64,000 nt of DNA from positions 18,272 through 82,271 of the forward strand of contig NZ_JACKSJ010000104.1 of assembly GCF_025821665.1 (NCBI RefSeq), written 5' to 3'. The notes beneath the pieces were generated by a model, which searched no databases, was not told where the DNA came from, and saw nothing but the letters and a program-made list of their open reading frames with translations. Origin of the DNA: [Mycobacterium] manitobense. GTDB taxonomy: Bacteria; Actinomycetota; Actinomycetes; Mycobacteriales; Mycobacteriaceae. This document shows, in pieces, positions 36,554-45,374 of this stretch (positions are counted from its first letter, which is position 1; the number at the start of each line of letters is the position of its first letter). The position numbers and the translations under genes were made by a program.

Positions 36554-37399
36554 GTGCGTCCCGCCATCAAGGTCGGTCTGTCGACGGCCTCGGTCTACCC
36601 GCTGAGGACCGAGGCGGCGTTCGAGTACGCGGCGCGCCTCGGCTACGACGGTGTCGAGCTGATGGTCTGGGCCGAGGCGGTCAGCCAGGACATCGACGCC
36701 GTCGGCGAGCTGTCCGAGCGGTACGGCGTCCCGGTGCTGTCGGTGCACACGCCGTGCCTGCTCATCTCCCAGCGGGTCTGGGGCGCCGACCCGGTGGCCA
36801 AGCTCGAACGCAGCGTGCGTGCCGCCGAGCAGCTCGGCGCGCAGACCGTCGTCGTGCATCCGCCGTTCCGCTGGCAGCGCCGCTACGCGCAGGGCTTCAC
36901 CCAGCAGGTCGCCGACCTGGAGGCCGGCAGCGACGTCCTCGTCGCGGTGGAGAACATGTTCCCGTTCCGGGCCGACCGGTTCTTCGGTGCGGGCCCCACG
37001 TCGATCGAGCGGATGCGCAAGCGCGGCGGCAGGCCAGGCCCCGGGATCTCGGCGTTCGCGCCCTCCTACGACCCGCTGGACGGCAACCACGCCCACTACA
37101 CGCTCGACCTCAGCCACACCGCGACCGCTGGCACCGACGCCGTCGACATGGCGCAGCGGATGGGCGACGGCCTGGTGCACCTGCACCTGTGCGACGGCAG
37201 CGGCGCATCGGTCGACGAACACCTCGTCCCCGGCCGCGGCACCCAGCCCGCGGTCGAGGTGTGCGAGACGCTGGCCAACGGCGATTTCAGCGGACACGTG
37301 ATCCTGGAGGTCACCACGTCCGGGGCGCGCAACGCGACCGAACGCGAGGCGCTGCTGCGCGAGTCGCTGCAGTTCGCCCGCACCCATCTGCTGCGCTGA
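36554..37399 (+). CDS. sugar phosphate isomerase/epimerase-like TIM barrel (Rv0498 type)
   Basis: This 281-residue member of the xylose-isomerase-like/AP-endonuclease-2 superfamily has metal-site residues in VVHPPFRWQ (His), VAVENMFP (Glu), YTLDLSHTATAG (Asp/His) and LHLCDGSG. The substrate is not known. GTG start at 36554, seven bases after the membrane-protein stop, so probably one operon with ppx1. Confidence 0.82.
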   Translation: MRPAIKVGLSTASVYPLRTEAAFEYAARLGYDGVELMVWAEAVSQDIDAVGELSERYGVPVLSVHTPCLLISQRVWGADPVAKLERSVRAAEQLGAQTVVVHPPFRWQRRYAQGFTQQVADLEAGSDVLVAVENMFPFRADRFFGAGPTSIERMRKRGGRPGPGISAFAPSYDPLDGNHAHYTLDLSHTATAGTDAVDMAQRMGDGLVHLHLCDGSGASVDEHLVPGRGTQPAVEVCETLANGDFSGHVILEVTTSGARNATEREALLRESLQFARTHLLR

Positions 37400-37428
37400 C
37401 CACGCGCCGACACCCGGAGGATTCCACC

Positions 37429-38307
37429 GTGCCCGGATCGACCTCGTTCACCGATGCCATGACGCTGACCACGGTCGAGCAGGACGACCGCACCGGCCTG
37501 TACGACGGTGAGCTGAACGAGCACTGGACGATCGGGCCCAAGGTGCACGGCGGCGCGATGCTCGCGCTGTGCGCCAAGGCGGCGCGAATCGCCTGTGGGT
37601 CCGGCGGGCAGGAGCGAAGCGACTCGGGGATAGAACACCGTGCCGGAGAAGACGGCGGCTTCCAGCCGATCGCCGTCTCCGCCAATTACATGTGGGCGCC
37701 CGATCCCGGGCCGATGCGGGTGCGCACCTCGATCCGCAAGCGCGGCCGCCGGGTCAGCCTCGTCGACGTCGAGCTCACCCAGGGCGACCGCACCGCGGTC
37801 ACCGTCGCGGTCACACTGGCCGACGCCGAGCACCACGTTCCGCCACTGCTCAGCTTCAACCCGGTGGTGCCGCTGATGACGCCGGAGCCGCCGCCCGGGC
37901 TGGAGCCGATCGGCCCCGGCCATCCGATGGCCGACATCGTGCACCTCGCGCACGGCTGCGACATCCGGCCCGCCCTGCACACGCTCGGGCCGCGGTCGGA
38001 CGGCGGGCCGCCGGTGTTCGAGTACTGGGTGCGGCCGAAGGACAGCGCGCCCGACGTGCTCTTCGCGCTGCTGTGCGGCGACGTCTCGGCGCCGGTGACA
38101 TTCGCCGTCGACCGCAGCGGCTGGGCGCCCACGGTGCAGCTGACGGCCTACCTGCGTGGCCTGCCCGCCGACGGCTGGCTGCGGGTCATGTGCACGGCCG
38201 TGCAGATCGGCCAGGACTGGTTCGACGAGGACCACATCGTCGTCGACGTGGAGGGCCGCATCATCGTCCAGACCCGCCAGCTGGCCATGGTGCCGCCGCC
38301 CGCCTGA
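37429..38307 (+). CDS. acyl-CoA thioesterase-like double-hotdog protein (Rv0499 type)
   Basis: This 292-residue protein has a first hotdog with WTIGPKVHGGAMLALCAKAA (about 28-47) and FQPIAVSANYMWAPDPGP (about 82-99), and a second from about 185. Between them is a 20-residue hydrophilic loop, GSGGQERSDSGIEHRAGEDG, that looks inserted relative to the usual short turn. The GTG at 37429 follows CCCGGAGG. It probably hydrolyses or binds acyl-CoA. Confidence 0.78.
   Translation: MPGSTSFTDAMTLTTVEQDDRTGLYDGELNEHWTIGPKVHGGAMLALCAKAARIACGSGGQERSDSGIEHRAGEDGGFQPIAVSANYMWAPDPGPMRVRTSIRKRGRRVSLVDVELTQGDRTAVTVAVTLADAEHHVPPLLSFNPVVPLMTPEPPPGLEPIGPGHPMADIVHLAHGCDIRPALHTLGPRSDGGPPVFEYWVRPKDSAPDVLFALLCGDVSAPVTFAVDRSGWAPTVQLTAYLRGLPADGWLRVMCTAVQIGQDWFDEDHIVVDVEGRIIVQTRQLAMVPPPA
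37595..37650 (+). repeat. repeat-like in-frame insertion in thioesterase gene
   Basis: The segment GGGCAGGAGCGAAGCGACTC and the following GGGGATAGAA encode a hydrophilic loop where the hotdog fold needs only a short turn. The GGAGCGAAGCGAC core resembles small dispersed repeats of mycobacterial genomes. No other copy is in this window, so the repeat status is inference. Confidence 0.35.
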
Positions 38308-38360
38308 CGCCGTAGGCGTCGATCGACGAGTCCGCGCTGCGGCATGGAATGCTGTGGCCC

Positions 38361-39233
38361 ATGTCGAGGATCGCGATCATCGGTGGCGGCAGCATGGGCG
38401 AGGCGCTGCTGTCCGGACTGCTGCGGGCGGGTCGTCAGGTCAAGGACCTGGTGGTCGCCGAGAAGTATCCGGACCGGGCGAAATTCCTCGCCGACAAGTA
38501 CTCGGTGTTCGTCACCTCGGTCGCCGACGCCGCGGAGAACGCGAACTTCGTGATCGTCGCGGTGAAGCCCGCCGACGTGGAGAACGTCATCGACGACATC
38601 GCCCAGGCCGCCGCACACGCCGAGACCGACACCGCAGAGCAGGTCTTCGTCACCGTCGCGGCCGGCGTCACCACGGGCTTCTACGAGAACCGGCTGCCCG
38701 CGGGCGCGCCGGTGATCCGCGCGATGCCCAACGCCCCCGTCGTCGTGGGCGGCGGGGTCAGTGCGCTGGCGCCGGGCCGCTTCGCCACCCCGGCGCACCT
38801 GAAGGAGGTGTCGGCGATCTTCGACGCCGTGGGCGGCGTGCTGACCGTCCCGGAGAGCCAGCTCGACGCGGTGACCGCGGTGTCGGGCTCGGGTCCGGCG
38901 TACTTCTTCCTGATGGTCGAGGCCCTCATCGACGCAGGGGTCGCCGCCGGCCTCAGCCGCTCGGTGGCCACCGATCTGGTGGTGCAGACGATGGCCGGAT
39001 CGGCCGCGATGCTGCTCGAGCGGCTCGACGAGGCGCAGCCGTCCGGGGAGGCGGCGATGGGCACCACGATGGACACCACCGCCGCGCAGCTGCGTGCCAC
39101 GGTTACCTCGCCTGCGGGCACTACCGCCGCTGGGCTGCGGGAACTCGAACGCGGCGGTTTGCGGGCAGCGGTGGCCAACGCGGTCGAGGCCGCGAAAACA
39201 CGCTCTGAGCAGCTAGGAATTACATCTTCGTAG
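38361..39233 (+). CDS. proC: pyrroline-5-carboxylate reductase
   Basis: This enzyme makes proline from pyrroline-5-carboxylate with NAD(P)H. It has 290 residues. The Rossmann motif IIGGGSMGEALLSG is at 5-18. VIRAMPNAPVVVGGG (about 117) and AVSGSGPAYFFLMVEALID (about 173) are family signatures. The ATG at 38361 starts right at the Rossmann strand; the frame opens four codons earlier. Confidence 0.95.
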   Translation: MSRIAIIGGGSMGEALLSGLLRAGRQVKDLVVAEKYPDRAKFLADKYSVFVTSVADAAENANFVIVAVKPADVENVIDDIAQAAAHAETDTAEQVFVTVAAGVTTGFYENRLPAGAPVIRAMPNAPVVVGGGVSALAPGRFATPAHLKEVSAIFDAVGGVLTVPESQLDAVTAVSGSGPAYFFLMVEALIDAGVAAGLSRSVATDLVVQTMAGSAAMLLERLDEAQPSGEAAMGTTMDTTAAQLRATVTSPAGTTAAGLRELERGGLRAAVANAVEAAKTRSEQLGITSS

Positions 39234-39370
39234 TTCGGCGATTTGAAATTGATTAGCCCACACCCGTCGCAGTAACCCCACCCGCCACGCTATTCTCCTC
39301 GTGTATGCACGGGTCGGTGCCAGCGGTGGGGAAGCCGCTGGGACTGCCCGGCCTGATGGATTGGGTTGCG

Positions 39371-39628
39371 ATGACGTCTATGAACGGGCCATCGGCACGG
39401 GATTCGGCTGGCGGGAAGCGGGACGGCGGAGGTTCCGACGGTCAACCGCCACGAGCCCAATTCCTCACCGTCGCCGAAGTGGCGAGCCTGATGAGGGTGA
39501 GCAAGATGACGGTGTACCGGCTGGTGCACAACGGAGAGCTGCCCGCAGTGCGCGTCGGCCGCTCGTTCCGGGTGCATGCCAAGGCCGTTCACGACATGCT
39601 GGAGAGCTCGTACTTCGACGCAGGCTGA
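39371..39628 (+). CDS. excisionase-type helix-turn-helix protein (Rv0500A type)
   Basis: This 85-residue protein has a MerR/excisionase-like winged helix: FLTVAEVASLMRVSKMTVYR then LVHNGELPAVRVGRSFRVH (about residues 31-69). Despite the family name it is a conserved chromosomal gene in mycobacteria, next to proC and bS22. A start at the ATG at 39371 or 39380 is equally possible; the frame extends further up. Target DNA unknown. Confidence 0.82.
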   Translation: MTSMNGPSARDSAGGKRDGGGSDGQPPRAQFLTVAEVASLMRVSKMTVYRLVHNGELPAVRVGRSFRVHAKAVHDMLESSYFDAG

Positions 39629-39746
39629 TCGGCTCTTCGCGCTGAAGCCGGCGCAGGGACGGGCGTTTTCCCTTCACAGGGGCCGCCCGGGTAAAGTATG
39701 CCGGTCGAGTCAACGCGGCTCGGGGAGACTTTAGGTAGCGGAGTAC

Positions 39747-39848
39747 ATGGGTTCAGTCATCAAGAAGCGCCGTAAGCGTATGTCGAAGAAGAAGCACCGC
39801 AAGCTGCTTCGTCGCACTCGGGTGCAGCGCAGAAAACTCGGCAAGTAG
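39747..39848 (+). CDS. ribosomal protein bS22, 33 residues
   Basis: A very short gene encoding [20 protein letters not shown] and then [13 protein letters not shown]. It has 33 residues, mostly Lys and Arg. It matches the AURKAIP1/COX24-like small protein found in the mycobacterial 30S subunit near the decoding region (bS22, Rv0500B). The ATG at 39747 lies 118 bases after the HTH gene. TAAAGT at 39692-39697 is a possible -10. The gene is easy to miss for its size. Confidence 0.9.
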
Positions 39849-39877
39849 CTTTCAGCTTCCGCCTATAGGCTGGCCGG

Positions 39878-40957
39878 ATGGAGAGTTCTGGCGACTCCGC
39901 CTCGGGCGATGCGGTGCACTACCCGAAGGTCGTGCTGGTCACCGGGGCCTGCCGGTTCCTCGGCGGTTATCTGACCGCCCGGCTCGCGCAGAATCCGTTG
40001 ATCAACCACGTCATCGCGGTGGACGCGATCGCGCCGAGCAAGGACCTGCTGCGCCGGATGGGCCGCGCCGAGTTCGTGCGCGCCGACATCCGGAACCCGT
40101 TCATCGCGAAGGTGATCCGCAACGGCGACGTGGACACCGTGGTGCACGCCGCGGCGGCGTCCTACGCGCCCCGCTCGGGCGGCCGGGCGACGCTCAAGGA
40201 ACTCAACGTGATGGGCGCGATCCAGCTGTTCGCCGCCTGCCAGAAGGCGCCGTCGGTGCGCCGCGTGGTGCTGAAGTCGACGTCGGAGGTGTACGGGTCG
40301 ACCTCGCGCGATCCGGTGATGTTCACCGAGGACAGCAGCGCCCGCCGGCCACCCGGCGAGGGGTTCGCCCGCGACAGCATGGACATCGAGGGCTATGCGC
40401 GCGGCCTGGCCCGCCGCAGGTCGGACATCGCCGTGACCATCCTGCGGCTGGCCAACATGATCGGGCCCGCGATGGACACCGCGCTGTCGCGCTACATCAG
40501 CGCACCGGTGGTGCCGACGGTCGTCGGTCACGACCCGCGGTTGCAGCTGCTGCACGAGCAGGATGCGCTCGGCGTGCTCGAGCGGGCCACCATGGCCGGC
40601 CGGGCCGGCACGTTCAACGTGGGCGCCGACGGCATCATCATGATGAGCCAGGCGCTCCGGCGGGCCGGCCGGGTCCCGCTGCCGGTGCCCCGTTCGGCCC
40701 TCTGGGCAGTGGATTCGCTGCGGCGCGCGACTCGGTACACTGAACTCGATCGTGAGCAGCTCAACTACCTGAGCTACGGCCGGGTGATGGACACCGCGCG
40801 CATGCGCAAGGATCTCGGTTATAGCCCAAAGTGGTCGACCGTGGAAGCTTTTGACGATTACGTCCGCGGTCGAGGTTTGACGCCGATCATCGACCCGCGG
40901 TGGGTACGCTCAATGGAGAGTCGCGCCGTATCTGCGGCACAGCGCTGGGGAAGATAG
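39878..40957 (+). CDS. galE2: extended SDR lacking catalytic Tyr/Lys (Rv0501, GalE2 type)
   Basis: This 359-residue protein has a Rossmann motif VTGACRFLGGYLTARL (about 22-37) and LKSTSEVYGST (about 130). The expected YxxxK reads FARDS, so both catalytic Tyr and Lys are replaced and epimerase activity is doubtful. The name follows the M. tuberculosis annotation. TAGGCT (39866-39871) is 6 bases before the ATG, so the mRNA is probably leaderless. It is followed closely by the acyltransferase gene. Confidence 0.85.
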   Translation: MESSGDSASGDAVHYPKVVLVTGACRFLGGYLTARLAQNPLINHVIAVDAIAPSKDLLRRMGRAEFVRADIRNPFIAKVIRNGDVDTVVHAAAASYAPRSGGRATLKELNVMGAIQLFAACQKAPSVRRVVLKSTSEVYGSTSRDPVMFTEDSSARRPPGEGFARDSMDIEGYARGLARRRSDIAVTILRLANMIGPAMDTALSRYISAPVVPTVVGHDPRLQLLHEQDALGVLERATMAGRAGTFNVGADGIIMMSQALRRAGRVPLPVPRSALWAVDSLRRATRYTELDREQLNYLSYGRVMDTARMRKDLGYSPKWSTVEAFDDYVRGRGLTPIIDPRWVRSMESRAVSAAQRWGR

Positions 40958-40991
40958 ACACTCAAGAAATCGGGTGGGAAGAGGTACCGAC

Positions 40992-42059
40992 GTGCCGGGC
41001 GAGCCAAAAGCCAAAGTCATTCCGTTACATGGAAGTTCGGGCCGCGCGGCGGCCTCGCGGCGCGCCGCGCAACGCACCGAGAGTGCCCGCAGACATCCCT
41101 CGCTGATGGCCGACCCCGGCGGTCGGGCGTCGGCCGAGCAGATCGCCGCGGTGGTCCGTGAGATCGACCAGCGGCGCGGCGGTCCGGTCGGCTCCGGCCC
41201 TGTCGAGGAGACCCCCACCGAACTCGCCAAGCGCATCGCCGCGGCCGCCGAGTTCGTCCGCAAGCGGATGTCGGGCGACTACGTCGTCGACGAGTTCGGG
41301 TTCGACAAACACCTCAACGACGCAATCTTTCTGCCTTTGCTGCGGGGGCTCTTCAAGTCGTGGTTCCGGGTCGAGGTCAGCGGCATCGAGAACCTGCCGG
41401 AGACCGGTGCGGCGCTCGTCGTGGCCAACCACGCCGGCGTGCTGCCGTTCGACGGCCTGATGACGTCGGTCGCCGTGCACGACGAGCACCCGGCGCACCG
41501 GGACCTGCGACTCCTGGCCGCCGACATGGTGTTCGACCTGCCGGGGGTGGGTCAGGCCGCCCGCAAGGCCGGCCACACCATGGCCTGCACGTCCGACGCG
41601 CACCGGCTGCTGGCCGCCGGCGAGCTCACCGCGGTGTTCCCCGAGGGTTACAAGGGCCTCGGCAAACACTTCAAGGACCGGTACAAGCTGCAGCGCTTCG
41701 GCCGGGGCGGGTTCGTGTCGGCGGCGCTGCGGACCAAGGCCCCCATCGTGCCCTGCTCGATCGTCGGGTCCGAGGAGATCTATCCGATGATCGCCGACGT
41801 CAAGCTGCTCGCCCGGCTGCTCGGGCTGCCGTACTTCCCGATCACGCCGCTGTTCCCGCTCGCGGGACCGCTCGGCCTGGTGCCTCTGCCGTCGAAGTGG
41901 CACATCGAGTTCGGCGAACCGATCGAGACCGCGGGTTACGACGAGTCGGCCGCCGACGATCCGATGGTCACCTTCGAATTGACCGATCAGGTGCGCGAGA
42001 CCATTCAGCAGACGCTCTACCAGCTGCTGGCTGGTCGCAGGAACATGTTCCTGGGCTGA
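40992..42059 (+). CDS. lysophospholipid acyltransferase family protein (Rv0502 type)
   Basis: This 355-residue PlsC-type acyltransferase has the catalytic NHAGVLPFD (HxxxxD, about residue 147) and VFPEGYKGLG (about 215) that binds the glycerol phosphate. The N-terminal 90 residues are low-complexity and positively charged. It probably transfers an acyl chain to a glycerolipid at the inner membrane. The GTG at 40992 follows GGGAAGAGG. It meets hadD tail to tail. Confidence 0.85.
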   Translation: MPGEPKAKVIPLHGSSGRAAASRRAAQRTESARRHPSLMADPGGRASAEQIAAVVREIDQRRGGPVGSGPVEETPTELAKRIAAAAEFVRKRMSGDYVVDEFGFDKHLNDAIFLPLLRGLFKSWFRVEVSGIENLPETGAALVVANHAGVLPFDGLMTSVAVHDEHPAHRDLRLLAADMVFDLPGVGQAARKAGHTMACTSDAHRLLAAGELTAVFPEGYKGLGKHFKDRYKLQRFGRGGFVSAALRTKAPIVPCSIVGSEEIYPMIADVKLLARLLGLPYFPITPLFPLAGPLGLVPLPSKWHIEFGEPIETAGYDESAADDPMVTFELTDQVRETIQQTLYQLLAGRRNMFLG

Positions 42060-42074
42060 GTCGCCGGGCCGGGC

Positions 42075-42614
42075 CTATGCGCCGGTGGATCTTTGCCCAG
42101 CAACCATTTTGGCGATGGCTTCGTCGCGTCGCGCCTTGATGGTCGCCGACACCTCGTCGGCCTCGCCCTCGTGGGCGGCCTCGCCGATCACGGTCACCAC
42201 ACTGGTGAGCACCGGCTCACCGTGCTCGTCGCTCACCTCGCCGCGGACCTCGGTGACGACGGTGCCGTGCGCCTCGATCACCGAGTCGAGGTAGGAGTCG
42301 AAGAACAGCTTGTCGCCGTCGACGATGGGGCGGTGGTAGGTGATCTTCTGGTCGCGGTGCAGCACCCGCTCCATGTTGATCGGCACGTCGAACTGGTTGA
42401 AGATCTCCGCCTGCACCTTGCGGCCGGCCACCGCCAGGAAGGTCAGCGACGCGATGAGGCCGTCGCAGCCGCTCTCCTTGGCTGCCTCCTCGCTGTGGTG
42501 GGCGGGGTGCTCGTCCTTGACCGCGCGCGCGAATTCACGGATCTTCTCCCGGCTGACCTCGAAGTAGTCGGGATACCGGTAATGCGTGCCGATGATGTCT
42601 TCAGCGATTGCCAT
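42075..42614 (-). CDS. hadD: (3R)-hydroxyacyl-ACP dehydratase subunit HadD
   Basis: This 179-residue protein of the UPF0336/HadA-like group has an N-terminal MaoC-like hotdog half ([20 protein letters not shown] and LTFLAVAG). The ortholog Rv0504c is a FAS-II dehydratase component needed for full-length mycolic acids in M. smegmatis. The cmaA2 gene that precedes it in M. tuberculosis is missing here. ATG start at 42614. Confidence 0.88.
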   Translation of the reverse strand: MAIAEDIIGTHYRYPDYFEVSREKIREFARAVKDEHPAHHSEEAAKESGCDGLIASLTFLAVAGRKVQAEIFNQFDVPINMERVLHRDQKITYHRPIVDGDKLFFDSYLDSVIEAHGTVVTEVRGEVSDEHGEPVLTSVVTVIGEAAHEGEADEVSATIKARRDEAIAKMVAGQRSTGA

Positions 42615-42672
42615 GACTGCGCTTGCTCCCCACTAGACCGTCCTGCGGTGGCCTGTTCAGCGCGCGAGCCTA

Positions 42673-43569
42673 TCAGCGCAGGTGCCAGCGACTCTCCTGG
42701 CGGCGGGACACGACGGCGGCCAGCGCACCGCCCAGCGCGCCGAGGGCGACGGCCGACGGCACGCCCACCTTGGCGGCCTTGCGTGCGGTGCGGAAGTCGC
42801 GGATCTCCCAGCCCCGCTCCCGCGCGACGCTGCGCAGCGCGGCGTCCGGGTTGATCGCGACGGCGGTTCCCACCAGCGACAGCATCGGCACGTCGTTGAA
42901 GCTGTCGGAGTAGGCGGTGCACCGCCGCAGGTTCAGGCCCTCGCGGATGGCCAGCGACCGCACCGCGTGCGCCTTGCCGCTGCCGTGCAGGATGTCGCCG
43001 ACCAGCCGGCCGGTGAACACCCCGTCGACCGATTCGGCGACGGTGCCCAGCGCGCCGGTCAGGCCGAGCTTCCTGGCGATGGTGGCGGCCAGCTCGTACG
43101 GCGTCGCGGTCACCAGCCACACCTGCTGGCCCGCGTCGAGGTGCATCTGCGTCAGCGCGCGGGTGCCCGGCCAGATCTTGTCGGCGATGATCTCGTCGTA
43201 GATCTCCTCGCCGACGGCCGCCAGCTCGGCTGTCGAGCGGCCCTCGATGAACGACAGCGCCTTGGTCCGGCCTGCGGCCACGTCCTCGCTGTTCTCCCTG
43301 CCGGTGAGCTGGAACTTCGCCTGGGCGTAGACGAAACCCAGGACATCGCCGTAGGTGAAGTACTTGCGGGCGGCCAGCCCACGCGCGAAGTGCACCAGCG
43401 ACGACCCGTGCACGAGGGTGTTGTCGACGTCGAAGAACGCCGCCGCGGTCAGGTCCGGCGGCGGGGCGGGCGCTGTCGACGGGGCTTCGGCCTCCAGGTG
43501 GGTGACGGCGGCCTCCGCGCTCGCGTCACCGGCGATCTGCTGGCGTGCGGCCTCCGCGGAATCGGACAC
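42673..43569 (-). CDS. serB1: HAD-IB family phosphatase (SerB1 type)
   Basis: This 298-residue HAD hydrolase has motif [14 protein letters not shown] (about residues 45-57), Thr/Ser in WLVTATP and motif III near [13 protein letters not shown]. Called a phosphoserine phosphatase in M. tuberculosis, but the substrate is uncertain. The C-terminus has one hydrophobic segment ([16 protein letters not shown]) that may anchor it. TAGGGT (complement of 43576-43581) is 6 bases before the GTG, suggesting a leaderless start. Confidence 0.85.
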   Translation of the reverse strand: MSDSAEAARQQIAGDASAEAAVTHLEAEAPSTAPAPPPDLTAAAFFDVDNTLVHGSSLVHFARGLAARKYFTYGDVLGFVYAQAKFQLTGRENSEDVAAGRTKALSFIEGRSTAELAAVGEEIYDEIIADKIWPGTRALTQMHLDAGQQVWLVTATPYELAATIARKLGLTGALGTVAESVDGVFTGRLVGDILHGSGKAHAVRSLAIREGLNLRRCTAYSDSFNDVPMLSLVGTAVAINPDAALRSVARERGWEIRDFRTARKAAKVGVPSAVALGALGGALAAVVSRRQESRWHLR

Positions 43570-43575
43570 GGATTC

Positions 43576-43607
43576 ACCCTAGGTCACCGGCACCGCATAC
43601 TTGCGGG
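43576..43607. promoter_or_regulatory. divergent leaderless promoters, serB1 and glutaredoxin-like gene
   Basis: On the minus strand TAGGGT (43581-43576) is 6 bases before the serB1 GTG. On the plus strand CATACT (43596-43601) is 6 bases before a GTG at 43608. The two -10 boxes sit back to back within 26 bases. Confidence 0.45.
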
Positions 43608-43630
43608 GTGCATCGGCGGGTTGAAGGAGC

Positions 43631-43663
43631 GACGGGGGTACCTCCCGGCCGAAGGCCAGGGGG
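43631..43663. repeat. GC-rich palindromic repeat element
   Basis: GGGGGTACCTCCC is followed by CCTCCCGGCC (43641-43650), GAA, and GGCCAGGGGG (43654-43663). This folds to a 10-bp stem with one mismatch and a 3-base loop. The GGGGGTACCTCCC core resembles small repeats scattered in environmental mycobacteria. It lies just before the glutaredoxin-like gene. Confidence 0.5.
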
Positions 43664-43691
43664 CCGACCCGGGGATTTACACCGGCGGGCT

Positions 43692-43937
43692 GTGACGTTG
43701 CTGACGCGGGAGGGCTGTCCGCTGTGCGCGCAGGCGGCGGAACGGCTCGATGCGCTGGCCGGCGAGCTGGGATTCGCGCTGTCGGTGGTCGACGTCGACG
43801 CCGCCGCTGCGGCCGGGGACGCCGCCCTGCGTGCCGAGTTCGGCGACCGGCTGCCCGTGGTGCTGCTCGACGGCGTCGAACACAGCTACGGCGAGGTCGA
43901 CGAGGAGCGGCTGGCCGACGACCTGCAGAGGTGTTGA
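43692..43937 (+). CDS. glutaredoxin-like (DUF836) protein (Rv0508 type)
   Basis: This 81-residue thioredoxin-fold protein has the redox motif CPLC (TREGCPLCAQAAERL, about residues 8-11) and the cis-Pro in DRLPVVLLDG. It may reduce disulfides or mycothiol adducts. An alternative in-frame leaderless GTG at 43608 would add 28 residues encoded by the palindromic repeat. I prefer 43692 because the fold starts there. Confidence 0.8.
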   Translation: MTLLTREGCPLCAQAAERLDALAGELGFALSVVDVDAAAAAGDAALRAEFGDRLPVVLLDGVEHSYGEVDEERLADDLQRC

Positions 43938-43968
43938 CCCCGTCACTAATTTGGTGACCTGACCACCT
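43934..43968 (+). promoter_or_regulatory. hemA promoter with operator-like dyad
   Basis: TTGACC (43934-43939) and TAATTT (43957-43962) are 17 bp apart, a good SigA promoter. GTCAC (43952-43956) and GTGAC (43964-43968) form a dyad centred on the -10. Transcription would start near 43969, about 32 bases before the hemA ATG. A repressor bound there would block the promoter. Confidence 0.6.
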
Positions 43969-44000
43969 GACGATTAACGTGGTTATGTGGTGATGAGGCC

Positions 44001-45371
44001 ATGAGTGTGCTGCTCTTCGGGGTTTCGCACCGCAGCGCGCCGGTGTCGGTGCTCGAACAGTTGAGCACCGATGAATCGGATCAGGCGAAGATCGTCGACC
44101 AGGTGCTCCAGTCGCCGCTCGTGACAGAGGCGATGGTGCTGTCCACCTGCAATCGTGTCGAGGTCTACGCCGTGGTCGAGGCCTTCCACGGTGGCCTCTC
44201 GGTGATCGGGCAGGTGCTGTCGGAGCACTGCGGCATGTCGCTCAACGATCTGACCCGGTACGCCTATGTGCGGTACGCCGAAGCCGCCGTCGAGCATCTG
44301 TTCGCGGTGGCCAGCGGTCTGGACTCGGCTGTGATCGGCGAGCAGCAGGTGCTCGGCCAGGTCCGGCGCGCGTACGCCGCGGCGGAGGCCAACCAGACCG
44401 TCGGCCGCACCCTGCACGAACTGTCGCAGCGCGCGCTGGCTGTCGGTAAGCGGGTGCACTCCGAGACCGGGATCGATGCCGCAGGCGCGTCGGTCGTCTC
44501 GGTCGCGCTGGGAATGGCCCAGAACAAGCTCGGGACGCTCGCGGGCCGCACCGCCGTGGTGGTCGGCGCCGGATCGATGGGCGCCCTGTCCGCGAAGCAC
44601 CTGATCCGCGCCGGTGTGGGCTACGTGCACGTGGTCAACCGGTCGCTGCCAAGGGCCCGCCGGCTGGCGGAGGTGCTGACCCGGCACGGCTTCGCGGCCG
44701 ACGCGGTGGCCCTCGACGACATCGCCACCGTGCTGGCCGACGCCGACGTGGTGATCACGTCGACCGGCGCTGTGCGTCCGGTCGTGTCGCTGGCCGATGC
44801 CCACCGCGGACTGACCGGCCGGCCGGAACAGCGCCCCCTGGTGATCTGCGACCTGGGCATGCCCCGCGACGTCGACCCGGCGATCGCCGGCCTGCCCGGC
44901 GTCTACGTCATCGACATGGACCGCATCCAGCGCGAGCCCTCGGCGCGCGCCGCGGCCTCCGACGCCGACGCCGCCCGCGCGATCGTCGCCGCCGAGGTGT
45001 CGGCCTACCTGACCGGCCAGCGGATGGCCGAGGTCACCCCCACCGTCACGGCGCTGCGCCAGCGTGCCGCCGACGTGGTGGAGGCCGAACTGCTGCGCCT
45101 GGACAACCGGCTGCCCGGCCTGGAGGCCGCGCACCGCGACGAGGTGGCCAAGACCGTGCGGCGGGTGGTCGACAAGCTGCTTCACGCGCCGACGGTGCGG
45201 GTCAAACAGCTGGCCAGCGCGCCGGGCGGGGACAGCTACGCCGAGGCGCTGCGGGAGCTGTTCGAGCTCGACCCCCAGGCGGTCGACGCCGTGGCGGCAG
45301 GCGAACTGCCGCTGGTGGCCGGGGGCGACGCGATGAGCGCCACGGCACTCGACTTCGACAAGTCCGAGTAG
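44001..45371 (+). CDS. hemA: glutamyl-tRNA reductase
   Basis: This is the first committed step of C5 heme synthesis: glutamyl-tRNA to glutamate-1-semialdehyde. It has 456 residues. [15 protein letters not shown] is at 5-19. The catalytic Cys is in [11 protein letters not shown] (about residue 50). The NADPH site is [15 protein letters not shown] (about 190), with a C-terminal dimerisation helix. It heads the hemA-hemC-hemD-hemB operon and has its own promoter just upstream. The product is used by hemL at 57848. Confidence 0.97.
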   Translation: MSVLLFGVSHRSAPVSVLEQLSTDESDQAKIVDQVLQSPLVTEAMVLSTCNRVEVYAVVEAFHGGLSVIGQVLSEHCGMSLNDLTRYAYVRYAEAAVEHLFAVASGLDSAVIGEQQVLGQVRRAYAAAEANQTVGRTLHELSQRALAVGKRVHSETGIDAAGASVVSVALGMAQNKLGTLAGRTAVVVGAGSMGALSAKHLIRAGVGYVHVVNRSLPRARRLAEVLTRHGFAADAVALDDIATVLADADVVITSTGAVRPVVSLADAHRGLTGRPEQRPLVICDLGMPRDVDPAIAGLPGVYVIDMDRIQREPSARAAASDADAARAIVAAEVSAYLTGQRMAEVTPTVTALRQRAADVVEAELLRLDNRLPGLEAAHRDEVAKTVRRVVDKLLHAPTVRVKQLASAPGGDSYAEALRELFELDPQAVDAVAAGELPLVAGGDAMSATALDFDKSE

Positions 45372-45374
45372 CGC

